Shown in pieces: positions 12,508 to 24,064 of a stretch of 64,000 nt of DNA (position 1 is its first letter; the number at the start of each line of letters is the position of its first letter). The notes under the pieces are model-generated. The model saw nothing but the letters and a program-made list of their open reading frames with translations, was not told the origin of the DNA and searched no databases. Position numbers and translations under genes: made by a program. Origin of the DNA: Ailanthus altissimus (taxonomy: Eukaryota > Streptophyta > Magnoliopsida > Sapindales > Simaroubaceae); the NCBI GenBank assembly GCA_946807835.1, contig OX327691.1:17473688-17537687 (forward strand), written 5' to 3'.

Positions 12508-13202
12508 ATGTATGTCTTATGCCGTCCGGAGGAGAGTGATTCATACCTTGAGGAGCTGATTAGAATTGAAGAAGACCTTTCTTCATCATTAGGGTTACGC
12601 TGCAAGTAAGGATAGTCCTCGCCAGATTGTTAAGCAGCTTATGTGGTTTTGTTGACTCCCATTTTTTTAATTTTTATCTTTCTTCACAGTTGTTTGTTTT
12701 CTTGGCAGAACTTTGGACGTGGCCACAGAGGATATGGGTCTCCCTGCCTATCGAAAATTTGATGTGAAAGCATGGATGCCAGGTTCAAGACGATATTGCG
12801 AGGTACTACGAGATTTCCTTTCTGTCAAGGCCATTCCTTAGGACTGATTTGTGTCGGTTTTATGCACTATAAATATATGTTGAAAGTTGTCAACGGTGAG
12901 AAATTACTTGGTTTGTTTTAATCCCTTTCATAATGTTTGTATGTAAGCAGATTTCAAGTGCATCAGATTGTATAGACTTTCATAGCCGTAAGCTAGGAAT
13001 TCGCTATCGCCCCTCAGAATTGTCATCAACAACAGACCCTACAAAACTTGTTCACACATTAAATGCAACAGCTTGTGCAGTTCCAGCGATGATAATTTGC
13101 TTACTGGAGAATTACCAGCAAGAAGATGGCTCAGTTATTATTCCAGAGCCATTGAGGCCCTTCATGGGTGGGCTTGATCGTATTGCTCCAAAATCCAGCT
13201 AG

Positions 13203-13885
13203 GATGATTATACTATCATGTTATTTTTGTTGCAGGAATTGTATTCATGAAACAATCTTCGGGATATTTAAGATAGGGCTTTTTGTGAATTTTTCCCAAG
13301 GAGTGCTTAGGTTTCTTGAATGGCAAGGAATTTAGGGCATTTGATTATATGGAGGAACTTACAGCTTTTGATTCTACCCGAGTAACTCATGTAACTGATC
13401 CTTTTGCTCAGTGTTAGTCGGGATGCAAGGAGTAGTTTAATTGCATATAGCTAGTAAAAATCTATGTTAGAAAAATACAAGAAATTGAATTAGCGCTTAA
13501 TGGGGACAATGTTAAGTATGTAGATCAGTTTTTGGTGTATGAGATATGCTTCCATATATATGTTTTTGAGTTATTGGCATGATCAACTTGCAAATTTCCG
13601 GAATCCGGCTCACAAATAGATACATTTGTTCGTTTTATTGGCAGTTGAAATGCCAAAGAACTACCAAGCCTTGATAATGTTGACATTCTATATATCGACA
13701 GGTCAATGTTGGAAGACCTTATATTGCAGTTTCGTTAGTGGGATATCCCACCACACTCGCTTGACTAACATGTTCCCTGCTGTGGCGCTGTGCATAAACA
13801 ACCCTCGCACTCCATTCAAAGCATCCTAAAATTTTCATCTTGATCTTTCTGAGAGAATGCTGCTAGTAGCAAATACCTAAAATTT
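13203..13885. other. 3' flank of synthetase copy 2
   Basis: The sequence just after the stop (TAGGATGATTATACTATC) resembles the 3' UTR of copy 1 for roughly 60 bases and then diverges. An open frame at 13626-13829 has no supporting context and I do not call it. Confidence 0.4.
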
Positions 13886-14125
13886 AGCACGACGCAGGAT
13901 TGCAAGTACATAAGCAATAAATATTTAAAAAAACATTATGTTGGGGAAAAAGAACTTAATACTATCAAGTGGGTGTCGATTGGTTTAACTCATAAACTCT
14001 ATTTAGCATGACACTAGTTTGCAAATTCATAGGAAATAAACGCCTAAAATATATATTAAGAAGCAAGCACTTGACAATATTGAAGGTGGATGTCCCGTCG
14101 ATTCAATCGGTAAATTCTCTTGAAT
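13886..14125. repeat. Diverged tandem duplication, unit about 115-120 bp
   Basis: The stretch starting at TAGCACGACGCAGGATTGCAA (13886) recurs in diverged form from TAGCATGACACTAGTTTGCAA (about 14005). Both contain a run ending in ACTATCAAGTGGGTGTCG or CAATATTGAAGGTGGATGTC. The second unit continues into ATTCAATCGGTAAATTCTC and AGGTTCAAATCTTG, which resemble weak RNA polymerase III A and B boxes, so this could be tRNA-derived SINE material. Confidence 0.45.
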
Positions 14126-14210
14126 AATACAAGAGATTTAGGTTCAAATCTTGTTCAAACTAAAGTTGAGAATGAGTTTGTTTATATTTGATTATTTGTG
14201 GTAAAAGAAA

Positions 14211-14230
14211 TATATATATATATATATATA
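14211..14230. repeat. (TA)n microsatellite
   Basis: Twenty bases of uninterrupted TA dinucleotide. Confidence 0.9.
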
Positions 14231-14609
14231 GAAACAAGGGACTTAAGAATATCAAGGGACAAATATTAATATTAACTGAAAATCGTGTGCCTAAAGTTCA
14301 AATCCTCAAAAGTGGCAGGTTCACTTCTATTCAATTTGGTTTGAAATTGGTTTGGCTTTCATCTATGAGTAGAACTTGGACCTTTAGTTTCGAAGCCTGG
14401 CTCCTAAACAACCTTAAAGCTACTAAAGTTTCCATGTCTTGTATTTCTTGAACTATTTTATTTGCCTTCACCCGTTGCGTAGTTTAGAAAAAAAACAGAA
14501 ACAGGATTGCTTTCAATTCTAATAGTACAGATCCCTCTCAAATATTGCCTTGTAATTAGGTCCTTGGAGTTTATCGGATGGCACTGCCTCTAGGCTCTAA
14601 CTGGTACTT

Positions 14610-14965
14610 TCAAACTGAACACTGATGGGGCTAAATCTATTTCAGACAATCAAATAGGTGCTGCTGGTGTTATTAGAAATGATACTAGAGATTGATGTTG
14701 GGGTTTTGCTGCCAATAGGAGTTGTCTATTTATGTGCTTGAAGCATAACTCCGGGGCCTTTTTCTTTTTTTGGGCTAAAGGTTTCAAGGTGTGAATGCTG
14801 ATCAACTCCATAAGCCGTTGGCCGAGGCTTACCAGGAAGTCGTCCAATCTAGTCATGTAATTTTCTTTAAAGTGTGTTTACCGTGAGAATAACTCAGTTG
14901 TTGATGGGCTTGCCAGTTGCCACTCTCTATCTCTACTCTTTGATACTGGGATTTACCGACATTTT
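14610..14965 (+). pseudogene. Relic of a LINE-type RNase H domain
   Basis: Read with frameshifts, the sequence gives LNTDGAKSISDNQ then GAAGVIRNDTRDW, the start of the plant RNase H-like (RVT_3) domain found in non-LTR retrotransposons and related genes, where TDG holds the first catalytic aspartate. Near 14880-14940 the pattern REN-SVVDGLASCH fits the end of that domain (REAN-xVAD-xLA). Stops, frameshifts and a poly-T interruption break it. It is a remnant only; the element's reverse transcriptase is not recognisable nearby. Confidence 0.6.
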
Positions 14966-16308
14966 TTTTAAAATAAAAAATATATATCAATTAACCCAAA
15001 ATTCTGATAGGGTTAATTTACAATAAATTTTTGGTGGTGTGACACAAATATCTTGACCACCCACGAGAGACTAAATCTGAGCTAGTAAAAGCCTAAAAAT
15101 TTCTCTATAATTGTAGGAGAAAATACCTTGTACTATATACCATTTTAAATATTTTATTTATTGTTTTAATGTAATAATTGGGATAGAGATAACAATGGAT
15201 TAAATTTATGGTAGATACTATTAAATTTGTATCAGTATCTGCATCAATTTTAAAATTTTAATATCAAAATCTTTTTAAACTCTTTATAAATTAAAGTTTC
15301 CTTATCAAATTCGCTCAAACAAATATATAATATTTATTAAATTTGTAATAAGTATTTGTAAATTAAGTGAGTTTTGAAATCAGTGCATAACAAAATATAT
15401 ATATATATATATATATAACATTAGTTTCAAATAAATCCAATAAGATATCTCGGATAACATTATATATATGTTTAAATTTAAATCATTACAATAATATAAT
15501 AATACTAGTTCCATGACATAGTCTTAAAAATATTATAAAAAAGTACATGGAATATAACTCCGTAATAAAAAGCTCATTGAATACTATTTCAATAATAAGT
15601 TCACCAAATACTTATAGAATGTAGCACATTTTTAAAAATAAATTTAGGTTTTCAAACGATGTTATTTTAGCAACTTTACTATCCAAATTGATAATGTTCA
15701 GTCCCCTTTTTATTTTTATTTGTTTTTTAAGCATTAAATTTGTGAATGTCTATTATGAGTATGTAAGTTTTACTTAGACCCACATTCACCTCTTTGAATT
15801 TTGAGATATTCTAGACATAAATTAAACTTGTATTTTTCTAAGAACAGTGATTGGGCTTGATTCATATTTAAGCTTTAAGGTGTGCGTTAGATTTTTGGGT
15901 GAGATAAAGACAATCATGAACAGAAATATAATAATTTAATTTTAGTAAAATTTACGCCTATTTTATCAAATTAATTAGCTCATTCTTTGCACTATTTAAT
16001 ATATTTTTTTATAATCATATTATAAAGAGTTACACACATGTATATATATATATATATATTAATGGTTATTAGGCCTTTAATGAAATCATGTAACTGAAAA
16101 TTTAAGGGGAGCTATAGGGCTATATTGAGCCATTAGGTTTCTTCCCTTCTTGAATAACAGAGAGAATTGAAGAAGAAGAAACACGAAAAATTCCTCCATT
16201 CCTTATTATTTAGCGTCTTTTATAAGTATTGCTGCATTAGGTTGAAAATTCTTTTAAAAATAATATATGTTTTAATTTTTTATTTTTATCTTAAAATTGT
16301 AAAAATAA
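14966..16308. other. AT-rich intergenic stretch with TA microsatellites
   Basis: No gene supported. It contains TA dinucleotide runs at 15395-15417 and 16041-16059. Confidence 0.5.
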
Positions 16309-16924
16309 TGATAAAGCGAAAATAATCAAATAAGAAATATAACTAAAGTAATATTATATAAAAAAAGTAATTAATAAATTATAAGGAGAAAAAGTAAAAT
16401 ATCAATATATAAATTTTATGTGGTCGATAATTTATCTACGTTTATGACAGATCAATACCACACTTTTTTATTATTGAATCTTAAAACATTTATAAAATAT
16501 ATTTTTTATAAGAAAGATTTATAAAAAAATTTACTCTCTATCTTATAAATAATGAATTTCTCTAACTAAAAATAATAAATATTTGTGTTTGATTATTAAG
16601 ATTGCTATAATCACAAAGATAAGTTTACAAGTCAATTAAGAATTTTTATATAAAATTTTTAGGACGACTTAAGTTAATTTTATACGTGTAAGAGTCATTT
16701 TAAAAAATCATGAGGTAAATGGGAGGCAAACCAGTCTGATCAAAATGAAAAATTGATTCTCGCACTGGGCGTTGCGGTGCCCAAACCTGAACATCTTCTT
16801 TTGTATTTTTACTTCATTTTGTATTTGTCTTCGATTCTCGTGCACGCAATACACTTGACTTACTCTCTAATTTATATTCCGATAATTTTTAATAAATTTT
16901 CTCACAAGTAAATTTTTTTTTACA
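16309..16924 (-). mobile_element. Solo LTR of a copia element related to the one at 44081-48274
   Basis: It begins TGATAAAGCGAAAATAATC and follows, block by block, the LTRs at 44081-44731 and 47609-48274. Shared landmarks are a CACACTTTTTTATTATTGAATC block, a GACTTAAGTTAA/GACCTAGGTTAA block, TGTAAGAGTCATTTTAA, a CACTGGGCG(T/C)(T/C)G block and CTTGACTTACTCTC near the end. There is no internal coding sequence on either side. The flanking pentamers AATAA (16304-16308) and ATTAA (16925-16929) differ at one base, as an old target-site duplication would. The minus orientation is taken from the full element. Confidence 0.75.
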
Positions 16925-17103
16925 ATTAAGATAAAATTTTATTTCTTATTTAAGATTTATTTTAAAATTTGAAAAAAAATAATCTTCAATTCGATGTGGT
17001 TTTAAATTTTATCTATTAAATTTGTCTAAAAATCGCTTTAAATATTACTAAACCCTTCTTAACAAGATTAGATGTCAACAAGTAAGGGAGTTATTTTGTC
17101 ATT

Positions 17104-17399
17104 CATAAATTTGGGTCGAAAGGGCCTAGGTTAGATGTTTCCAGTTTGTTGTTCGGGCTCCCAGTCCCAGCCCTTTTGTTGAGAGAGAAAAAAAAGAAAT
17201 GAAATAAACTAAAAATTCGTACAATATAAAGCCTAATAGCTTGGAAATAGGTACGGAGTTTGCTTCCAGGATACGCAATCTGCTATTTATTAGGTGGCAA
17301 AATAAGAATAGCCGTAAGAGCAGTTTCATACTCAGAGACACAGTATTATCATCACACTCCTCTCTCTCTCTCTCAAGTCTCAATCACTTGATTTCTACA
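17104..17399 (+). promoter_or_regulatory. Duplicated 5' region of synthetase copy 3
   Basis: Matches 8592-8842 upstream of copy 2, including the possible TATA region ACAATATAAAGCC and a CT-repeat leader (about 17360-17375), which is longer than in copy 2. Similarity starts abruptly at CATAAATTTGGG. Confidence 0.6.
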
Positions 17400-20300
17400 A
17401 TGCAGAAACTGAAGCTAGCAGCCGCAGCTCTTTCTTTTTCTTCTTCACGGTTTATTTTCAGGCCATCAACTAAAACTCTAACCCTAGGTTTACTTTCCCG
17501 CCATCATTATTCTCAAAATCCTCCGTTTCATCTTCTCGCTAGAGCTTTCTCCGCACCTTCCTCTGAAACCACGGAAAATGTAGGTCAGTTTCATTAATAT
17601 GCATTATTGTATACAATATAAAGTTCAAATGGACTTTGAGTTATACATATTTTCTTGTTCTTTTTTTTTTTTTGGTGGTGTTTGGAAGGTGTTGAGACGC
17701 TACCAAAGTCTAAGTTTGATTTGGTGTGGGTAAGAGATAACGGCTAATATAAGAAACAGGAAATCCGATGCTGATTTGGAAAAAGTACTCGAGTTCTATA
17801 AGCAAGCGTCAGATTTCCATAAGGTTAAGTTTCTTTGTAATTAAATTTATTACAACTCCATTAAGTAATTAACATGCATATCTTGGAGAACTTTGCTTTG
17901 TTCAAATTTTAACTGTTAGTTATTGAGAAACTAACGTTTATACTGCGTACACTTCTCGGCGTTAAGATTTATGCTGAAGCTTTGAAATGGTGGTCAAATG
18001 AAAATATTAGCACGGTATTCTCTGACATATTTTGTGTCCCCAAGTGTATTACATAGGCAATTTGGGTTATGATTTTAATGTTTGCTTTTGAATTGTTTCT
18101 GAATTAATTATGAGTTCATACTGCAACTTCTAAATTGGTTAATAGATTGTTGAAATGTCAGTGTTAACTTCTGATGAACTAAATAATTAGTGCTCTGACT
18201 TTTTGCCCTATGGGAGTGTGCATTTCTCCATTATTGTTAATTCAAAACTATTGTGGCTTTAAGACAATGTTTTCAGATTTATGTTCACATTGAATTTTAA
18301 AATAATCCATCAACAATACTAATAAATGAAAACAATTGTCACTCGCACATAACAGACAATTGATCGGGTTCGTGAAGAAAGCAATGTGGTTACAAACAAG
18401 ATGAAAGGGAAACTAGAACCAACTGACCGTCAAAAATTCAAAGAACATGGTACTGTTAGAATGCAGTTCCATTGTTTTATTTTTTTATTTTTATTTTCTC
18501 GCCTTTCACAATCCTAACTTATATTTTGCATTCAGGAGAGGAATTGGAATGTAACCTATGGAATTTGGAAAATGATTACCGGATCCTGTGCGCATATGGT
18601 GTTTTTAATAAACATAGTCTTATACCAAATATGACTCATCCAGATGTTCCTATAGGAGGGGAGGATTGCTCGACAATAAGAAAAATGGTATCTTAATTCT
18701 AACTTGGTTCTTTTGATGATTTATCTTTCCCTGTTTCTATATATGTGCATGTGTGTGCATGGTCATTCGTTTGAGGAGGGTTTATGCAAGCAAGGCTTAC
18801 ACTGCTTTTAATTTTCTTTTTGATGTGCTCTTGTAGGTTGGTAGCCCACGTGAGTTTAACTTTCCTGTCAGGGATCATCTTCACCTTGGTAAAGAACTTG
18901 ATATCTTTGATTTTGACGCATCTGCAAAGGTACTCCTTTTGTTTAAGATATTAAAGCACTTTGTTTGGTGCAACCAAAGATGTTTTGTTTAAAAATAATA
19001 ATTTGACATTAAGAGGTTTTGATTCTAAGGTTAATAGTGCAGCCAGAGATGTAGATGGTCCCTTGTAGGTTCATCATGATTGGAGTTTTTTTTAATGACA
19101 ATTGAACTAAGTACATTACTATAAAACAAATGCCATCTTCTAATGTAAATTTTACTTGTATTATAGATTTGCAAGTACGTTACTGTGCTCCAATTTTCAA
19201 TGTAAATATAAAATACGGATATGTTAATTTATGTCCTATTATAGTCAGTCACAGAAAGCTATTGCTTAAGTTGGAAGATTCAAGGTTTTATTTTGGATGA
19301 ATCCTAAATGAGAGGATTTAGCAGTTTTTGTTTCTATTTAACGAGAAATTTGGCTCTGGCTTGCAACTTTTAAGATTCAACAAGCTCCTTGTTCATTCAG
19401 GTCAGTGGCCCAGCGTTCTATTACCTGAAGAATGAAGCTGTTATTCTAGAGATGGGCCTCATCAACTGGACACTCTCAGAATTGAGGAAAAAGGGATTTA
19501 CGCATCTAACTGATCATGAAAAAGTAAGATCAATTGCTATTTATAAGTGCAGCTCGCAAATGGGCACAATTGGTTTAGTTTGGTTCTGTTTTGTTTTGGC
19601 AAAAACTGAATTAACCCAATTACAGTTTTCCTTTAGAGTTTGAAACCAAATAAAACCGATCTACCATGTAGGAATCGAGCCAAACTGATTTTCTTTTTTG
19701 GGTTTGTGGGATGATTTTGGGAAGAAAATAATACAAACTAATGATAATGAAAAAGCAGCCCTACTTCCAACTTCATGGAGCAAATTCCTAGATTAGCATA
19801 TATTCTATTCCTCTACACTCTTTTCAAGAGAATTGTCTACTCAATAAGTGTTCTTTTAACAAAATATTTTTTCCCAGACTTCCTGTCTAGCATGGTTTTT
19901 ATGGTATGAATCTGATGACATTTGTTCCATTTTGACCATGGACTAGTTACTAACTCACTCCACTTAGTCCATTCTCTAGATATAGTGTTGATCTTTATAT
20001 TTATGAAGACCTTACTGATAATTGTGTCTCCATGTGACACAAGGCTGGCCTAGCAAAGTAGATTGAAAATAGAATATTTAAAGTTTTTAAGAGCTGTTTT
20101 TTTTTTGTACTTTTGCATAACACACTTGAACAGGTAAATGCTTCATACAGAAGAGATTGTTACGGAATTAGCACTACAAAGAATCCTATGGTGGAATTTT
20201 GGAATAAGTATATTGATGCTGGGTTATCACTGCCTCTAAAGTATGTGGCATTTAACCGATCCTTCTGCGCTGAGGAAGCTGCCAATGATTTGACAATGTA

Positions 20301-21805
20301 AATTACTAGAGTGCTATTTATATCTGTACTGTTTAACTATCTACCTTCCTATTTCAGTTTCACCATAACCTTTGAGTAACAATAAGAAGGTATGCTAACC
20401 ATTAAATGTTTAGACCTTGGAGAAATAGGATAAAAATCATTACTGCCATGGAAATCATAATTGTTTCACTAGTTGCTTGCACAAAGTAGGCTTATGCTGA
20501 GGGAGATTTGTAGCTTTTCATAAAATTATCTATAGATTTTTCAGGCTAGTGGATTAAGCTAGGTGCAAAGGGGCTTAATTTCAGGGCTACCAGATAGTAG
20601 AATCGGGGTTATTGTCTCCTTCATATTCAAACTCCTGACATGCAGTGGTACTTCTGATATGTTATCCTTTAGATTGCATTGTTAAGTGTGATTGTTCCCT
20701 CTCTTTGTAGATGAAGGTTCTTGAGTGACTTCTAATTCGTTGGTCTGCTTGCTGCTGAGCAGCTTTATTATGATACCATATGATTTGTTTGTTACATATG
20801 GTTCCAAATCCAGTGATTCATGCTTTCACTACACTTCACTGAATTGGCACCATATGTTGAAGCTCATGTACGACTAGTCATTAGTCTCTTTTAAGGTTGC
20901 ACTATTATTCTTCTTGAGTTAATGAATTTGTGTTGATTTGGAACTTTTCTGAATGATGTGATAATAACCTCATGAAAGTTTTGATCAGGGGTCTGCTACA
21001 CCAGTTCAGCATAACAGAGATGAATGTGTTATGTCGACCTGAGGACAGTGAATCATACCATGAGGAGCTGATTACAATTCAAGACAACTTTTTGTCCTCA
21101 TTAGGATTAAACTACAAGTAAGGACATCCCCGCTGGTCATATTTTTAAGCAGCTAACAAGGTTTTGCAACCCCTCTTTCTTTTTATTCTTTCGTCATAGG
21201 ATTCTAATTTCTTGAGCAGAACTTTGGACGCGGCTACGGAATGTTTGGATATTGCTGATTATTGAAAATTTGTTGTGGAAGCATGGATGCCAGGTTCAGG
21301 ACGATTTTGTGAGGTACTGCAATGAGATATCTTTTTTGTCAAGTCCATTCCTCATGATTCATTTCATTTGTCAGTTTTATGGGCAATAAAATTTCTTTCA
21401 ATGTTTTGAATTACATGTAAGAATAGGAGCTATGTATGGAAAGGTATCAACAATGAGAAATTTATTCTAGTAGTTATGATCCTTGAATTATGCTTGCAGA
21501 TTTCAAGTGCATCAAATTGTACAGACTCTCATCGCCGTTGGACATCTCATCATGGTCTACAAGCGTCCTATTCAGATTTTATAAAGGATATGGGTCCAAC
21601 ATCCATGGTTCACACATTACATGCAATAGCTTGTCCAGTTCCACAAATGATAATATGCTTACTGGAGAATTACCAGCAAGAAGATGGCTCGGTTACTATT
21701 CCAGAGCCGTTGAGGCCCTTCATGGGCGGCCTTGATCGAATTGGCTCCAAAATCCAGATAGATGTCTCTATATCATATTCACTTTTGTTGCCGGATTTTC
21801 ATTAA
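17400..21805 (+). pseudogene. Seryl-tRNA synthetase, organellar, decayed tandem copy 3
   Basis: Exons: 17400-17583 (intact transit-peptide exon), 17689-17823, 18356-18449, 18536-18687, 18837-18929, 19401 to about 19559 (then interrupted), 20134-20297, 20989-21117, 21220-21313, 21500-21805. Lesions: a deletion of about 14 nt in exon 2 bringing TAA into frame at 17745-17747; an insertion of about 190 bp in exon 6; CGA to TGA in exon 9 (21263-21265, where copy 1 has Tyr-Arg-Lys-Phe); a one-base insertion near the end that moves the stop downstream. Exon 7 has lost the TAE serine-binding motif and the motif 2 FRxE, and the motif 3 arginine is Gln. Exons 3, 4, 5, 7 and 8 remain open. It is a pseudogene. 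Confidence 0.9.
19560..19750. mobile_element. Insertion in exon 6 of synthetase copy 3, same site as in copy 2
   Basis: Exon 6 is uninterrupted in copy 1 but split here between ATAAGTGCAGC and GCAGCCCTACTTCCAACTTC. The inserted sequence is alignable with the copy 2 insert (GGCAAAAAC, AACCCAATTACAGTTTT, GAGCCAAACTGA). It is therefore most simply one insertion that predates the duplication of copies 2 and 3. Confidence 0.6.
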
Positions 21806-24064
21806 CGGGATTATTATTAAGTTAATGTAGATACAGAATATGCTGGTAGGCTTGATGGACCAAAAATATTTTGATGAATTTCAAGTTAGGACTATTTGGA
21901 TGAAATTCTCATTCCTTTAAGCATGCATATTACTTGATTGGTACAGAATTTGACGTTAATAAATTTTTCTTTTCAAAAAGGTTGAATTCGAATAATCATT
22001 AGTCGGAAAATTGAATTCTAGGGGTAGTCAATATCCAACCTGTCAATTTTCCCAGTGACCTAGAAGGTTAATTTGCATCTCGACTCCTGACAATTGAATA
22101 CAAAGGCATCCATTGCCCTACGTTGTATTAATGGATGAAGAAAAGTTAGCTTGCCCCTCCTGACAATTGGTAGGTATACGATCCTTGTTTTGGTTTTTCT
22201 TGTTTGTCAAGCCGATCAAACAAGGTTTAAAACAAAATATTCTAATTCAATTTGTGAGTCAACATAAAATGTTAAGACTGAAAGTCGACAAAACAACCAA
22301 GTTTTCTACATCAAACTAAACATATTTAATAATAAAATAATAGTCATAATAATAACCAAATATGAGGACGACTCGCATTTGAAATGACCTCTTCCCAATG
22401 GCCCCGGAAGTTAAAGCCGGGAATAGGAAGAATTATATATATTTACTCAGCCTAGTATTCAAAAGTAGTTTCTCAGAAGTGAAATTACTGGTTGTAATTA
22501 TGTCTTCTAACTGACATTATGTAAAATGATAGGATATTAAGAATTTTTTTAGAATAAGGCTTTTTCTATAATATTTAATTATTAATTTCACTTTCCCGTA
22601 AGAATTCAGTAATGATTTAAGATTACTAATTGTTTTACCAATATTTTTTAAATTTCAACAAATTTTTTTAAATTTATCAAGATTCTCTTTTAAATCTTTA
22701 GAAGATATATTCAAAAGCTAAAATATATTACTTCCAGAGGAATCTTACTTAATAGAGATTTTAAAATAAATAAATTTTCAAATTTATCCTAAAATTCCTT
22801 TACAGTAGTTTCTTAATTGACTTATCTCTGTACATTGTTAAACAATTGCAAGACGAAGGTGTTGAATATGGTTTCATCAATTCTTATTATTTTTTTATCA
22901 TTTACCAAAAAAAATTCTTCTTTTAACTCCAATAAGTCTTTAACAAATTTTTGTTGAGCCAACAAATTTTTTATCTTCTTCTACCAAATACTAAAATCTT
23001 CATATTTATTAAAATTTTTCACCTCAAATTTTGTGGTCGTTATTTTTTATATTCTTAATAAATTATCCTTAAGTTTTTTTTTAATCTTTTAAACCTTTAG
23101 TTTTGATATTATTATTAAAAATTCGCACTCTAATCTAAGAATCTAAACCCCTTTTTTTTAATCAAACAACTTATTCAACAACCGTGAGTGAGAGATAATA
23201 ATAACCTTTTCATTTAATATAGTGAGCCCTTCTATATTTTGACTACTAAAATTTAACTTTAATATTACTGTTAAAAATTCACACATCAACCCAATAATTA
23301 AATTCAAGAATGAATATTAATAAATCATAAAAACATCAAAAATTATAATAGTTCAATTATAATAAATTTACATCTATTTTATGAGCTAATCAATATGTCC
23401 AACATTGCACTATATTTCAAAAGTATCCGGAGATTAGATTTAAGAAGTTTTTTAACACATTCACTCTTTCTTTCTTTACACTCTTATTCTCTCTTTAAAC
23501 AGTTTCTCTCTCTAAACGTCTCTTCTCTTTATACATTCTCTCTATCTATACCAGAAGAAGATGAAGAAGAGAAATAGATAATTGCAGTGAAAATGAGGTA
23601 ATTCGGATTTGAATCCTGTATATGGTCGTTGGTTTTATGGTTTTTTTTTCTTTTCTTCTACTTTTTTTGGAATTTGATTTTAGATGAGGAAGAAGAGTAA
23701 GATGTCTTTGTCTCACTAGAGGAGAAAGAAAAAATACTGTTATAGAGTGCTGTTGTAACTGGGAAAAAGATATTCCGTTTTGAAACCAATGCCTAAAATT
23801 TATAACGACCAACAATATTTTACGTTACCCAAAAAGAAAAACTATAGAGAAGTCTATTATTATGGTGATTGACAGTGTACGTAAATTTTTCAGACATTTT
23901 ACTGGCTTCATCTCTGTTTCAAGACCCGGCAAGTGAAATTGGTAAGAAAGAACGTCTTAGCTATGGAAAGGGGAGCCAAAACGAATGACAAAAAGCGTAA
24001 TTTAAGGAACAAAGTAATACAAAATTATAAGCATTAGATAGAGAAAAGAAAGTGTCGGTCTTGC
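21806..24064. other. Intergenic region after synthetase copy 3
   Basis: A short 3' flank, then AT-rich DNA. Around 23390-23580 there is a CT-rich run (CTCTTTCTTTCT, TTCTCTCTCTA) without a gene attached. Open frames here are short and lack splice or family support. Confidence 0.45.

Larger units (their letters stand above)
8843..13202 (+). pseudogene. Seryl-tRNA synthetase, organellar, decayed tandem copy 2
   Basis: All ten exons of copy 1 can be traced: 8843-9030, 9199-9353, 9814-9898, 9991-10139, 10292-10384, 10927 to about 11070 (then interrupted), 11508-11680, about 12482-12605, 12709-12802, 12951-13202. Lesions seen: a frameshift in exon 1 giving TAA at 9023-9025 just before the donor; exon 3 shortened by 9 nt with a GC donor at 9899; a frameshift in exon 6 giving TGA at 11038-11040; a 219-bp insertion in exon 6; loss of the exon 8 acceptor inside a triplicated block. 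The serine-binding TAE, the motif 2 FRxE and the motif 3 arginine (now Ala) are gone. Exons 2, 4, 5, 7, 9 and 10 stay open. It cannot encode an active synthetase. Confidence 0.9.

Noticed and set aside
8843..13202. Synthetase copy 2 as a functional paralogue
   Set aside because: In-frame stops at 9023-9025 and 11038-11040, an insertion in exon 6, loss of the exon 8 acceptor and loss of all three class II signature residues.
14188..14451. Plus-strand open frame of 87 codons
   Set aside because: It starts within a TA microsatellite and reads through unrelated low-complexity sequence.
17400..21805. Synthetase copy 3 as a functional paralogue
   Set aside because: A frameshifting deletion in exon 2, a nonsense codon at 21263-21265, an interrupted exon 6 and loss of catalytic residues.
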